Source: Leptolyngbya sp. O-77 (GTDB lineage Bacteria > Cyanobacteriota > Cyanobacteriia > Elainellales > Elainellaceae). From it: 64,000 nt of DNA. The notes under the pieces are model-generated. The model saw nothing but the letters and a program-made list of their open reading frames with translations. It did not search any database and was not told the DNA's origin. The position numbers and the translations under genes are program-made. The stretch spans positions 3,943,001-4,007,000 of the forward strand of contig NZ_AP017367.1 of the NCBI RefSeq assembly GCF_001548395.1, in the 5' to 3' direction. This document shows, piece after piece, positions 62,971 through 64,000 of the stretch. How positions within the stretch are numbered: the stretch's first letter is position 1; the number at the start of each line of letters is the position of its first letter.

Positions 62971-64000
62971 ATGGTTGAGTCCTCCGCTGGGTTCGGACAG
63001 GTCAAGGCAAACCTCACGGAATTCATCACCGAGAAGGTGCTGTTTGGCAATCGCCCAACGCCCGAACTGGTTGCGATTCTGCTGGTCTACTTTGTGCAAG
63101 GCATTTTGGGTCTGGCACGGCTGGCGGTCAGCTTTTTCCTGAAGGATGACTTGGCGCTGAGTCCGGCGCAGGTGTCGGCGCTGCTGGGGGTGGCCGCCAT
63201 CCCTTGGATGATTAAGCCGCTGTTTGGCTTTATGTCGGACGGGCTGCCGATTTTTGGCTATCGCCGTCGGCCCTATCTGGTGCTGTCGGGCGTGCTGGGG
63301 GCGCTGGCTTGGGTCGCTATGGCCACGGTGGTTCACACTGCCTGGGCCGCCACACTGGCGATCGCGCTCAGTTCACTGGCGATCGCCGTTAGCGATGTGA
63401 TTGTGGACTCGCTAGTCGTTGAGCGGGCCCGCCTGGAATCTAGCAAAGCGTCTGGTTCGCTGCAATCTATCTGCTGGGGCGCGTCGGCTCTGGGCGGGCT
63501 GATCACCGCCTACCTCAGCGGCTTTTTGCTGGAGCGATTTTCGGTGCAGACCGTGTTTGCCATTACGGCCACCTTCCCGCTGATCGTGTCGCTGGTGGCA
63601 GGGCTAATTGCTGAATCGCCCATCACCCAGCCCACCGACTGGTCAGTGATCCGATCGCAGGTCAAGGATTTGCGGTCTGCCATTTCGCAAAAATCCATCT
63701 GGCTGCCCACGGCGTTCCTCTTCCTCTGGCAGGCCACACCCACCGCCGAATCCGCCTTTTTCTTTTTCACCACCAACGACCTCGGCTTTACGCCAGAGTT
63801 TCTCGGTCGCGTCCGCCTGGTCACCAGCCTCGCCTCGCTGCTGGGCATCTGGATGTTTCAGCGGTTCTTTCGCACCGTGCCTTTCCGCACCTTTTTCGGC
63901 TGGACGATTGTCGTCTCGACGCTGCTGGGCATGACCATGCTCATCCTAGTAACCCATACCAACCGGGCGATCGGCATCGACGACCACTGGTTTAGCCTGG
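62971..64000 (+). CDS. Folate/biopterin (BT1) family MFS transporter, 3' end outside window
   Basis: The frame is open from ATG 62971 (MVESSAGFGQVKANLTEFIT) to the window end, 343 codons without a stop. At least eight hydrophobic helices are seen, the first after ELVAILLVYFVQGILGLARL. The motifs GVAAIPWMIKPLFGFMSDG and GYRRRPYLVLSGVLGALAWV mark the BT1/FBT family, whose Synechocystis member transports folates. DVIVDSLVVERARLES is a further family block. Substrate by analogy only. Confidence 0.9.
   Translation, partial: MVESSAGFGQVKANLTEFITEKVLFGNRPTPELVAILLVYFVQGILGLARLAVSFFLKDDLALSPAQVSALLGVAAIPWMIKPLFGFMSDGLPIFGYRRRPYLVLSGVLGALAWVAMATVVHTAWAATLAIALSSLAIAVSDVIVDSLVVERARLESSKASGSLQSICWGASALGGLITAYLSGFLLERFSVQTVFAITATFPLIVSLVAGLIAESPITQPTDWSVIRSQVKDLRSAISQKSIWLPTAFLFLWQATPTAESAFFFFTTNDLGFTPEFLGRVRLVTSLASLLGIWMFQRFFRTVPFRTFFGWTIVVSTLLGMTMLILVTHTNRAIGIDDHWFSL

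Overview
The window is a stretch of cyanobacterial chromosome. The evidence is the very dense HIP1 octamer (GCGATCGC) in genes and spacers, together with cyanobacterial genes: nblA (phycobilisome degradation), ndhH, menF and menA (phylloquinone), a crtD-type carotenoid desaturase, the clpR/clpP cluster, the serA-prmA pair, and the DUF3285-ybeY-dgkA-trpG/pabA order. Heptamer-type short tandem repeats, many Uma2 proteins and a moderately high G+C suggest a Leptolyngbya-like filamentous genus; that placement is a guess. I recognised no rRNA, tRNA, CRISPR array, transposase or prophage.

Layout. 0-3 kb: minus-strand block with DUF3727 (cut by the edge), ruvX, a GNAT protein and an NfeD-like protein. 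3-6 kb: a Uma2 protein with a repetitive tail, a two-module DUF305 lipoprotein and an Ala/Pro-rich unknown. 6-10 kb: a polar amino-acid ABC permease/ATPase pair facing a C39-peptidase ABC exporter. 10-15 kb: acyltransferase, double Usp protein, nblA, a 54-residue conserved protein and cobO. 15-19.4 kb: a four-gene ABC importer of the Fe3+/polyamine class (Tat-lipoprotein binding protein, two permeases, ATPase). 19.6-22.1 kb: DUF3285, ybeY, dgkA, trpG/pabA. 22-27 kb: gamma-glutamylcyclotransferase-like, DUF29, amidohydrolase, a kinase-WD40 protein and ndk. 27-31 kb: speA (frame-disrupted) and crtD. 31-34 kb: two small unknowns, radC and a convergent Uma2 pair. 34-40 kb: menF and menA, then a PilZ-tailed cellulose-synthase-like glycosyltransferase. 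40-46 kb: ndhH, a Rieske oxygenase followed by an AONS-like PLP enzyme (frame-disrupted), and a TauE/SafE exporter. 46-54 kb: small unknowns, malQ (frame-disrupted), a RodZ-like protein, an RsuA-type pseudouridine synthase, prmA and serA. 54-57 kb: a single-helix small protein, a DevA-type ATPase and a VWA protein. 57-60 kb: three tandem Clp genes and a DnaJ protein. 60-64 kb: a lipoprotein, an RTX-type protein and a folate/biopterin-family transporter cut by the edge.

Three things stand out. First, three otherwise intact metabolic genes (speA, the AONS-like gene, malQ) are broken only by indels in short homopolymer or TG runs; this points to sequencing error or slippage rather than decay. 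Second, heptamer-type repeat cassettes follow a positional pattern. Inverted cassettes fill several convergent gene junctions, and pyrimidine- or C-rich tandem arrays sit directly against start codons that lack a Shine-Dalgarno sequence. Third, a ~70-bp palindromic element occurs twice, about 42 kb apart. Among genes, the Clp cluster with two catalytically dead subunits beside one active one, and the Rieske/AONS-like pair, are the best candidates for less-described biology.
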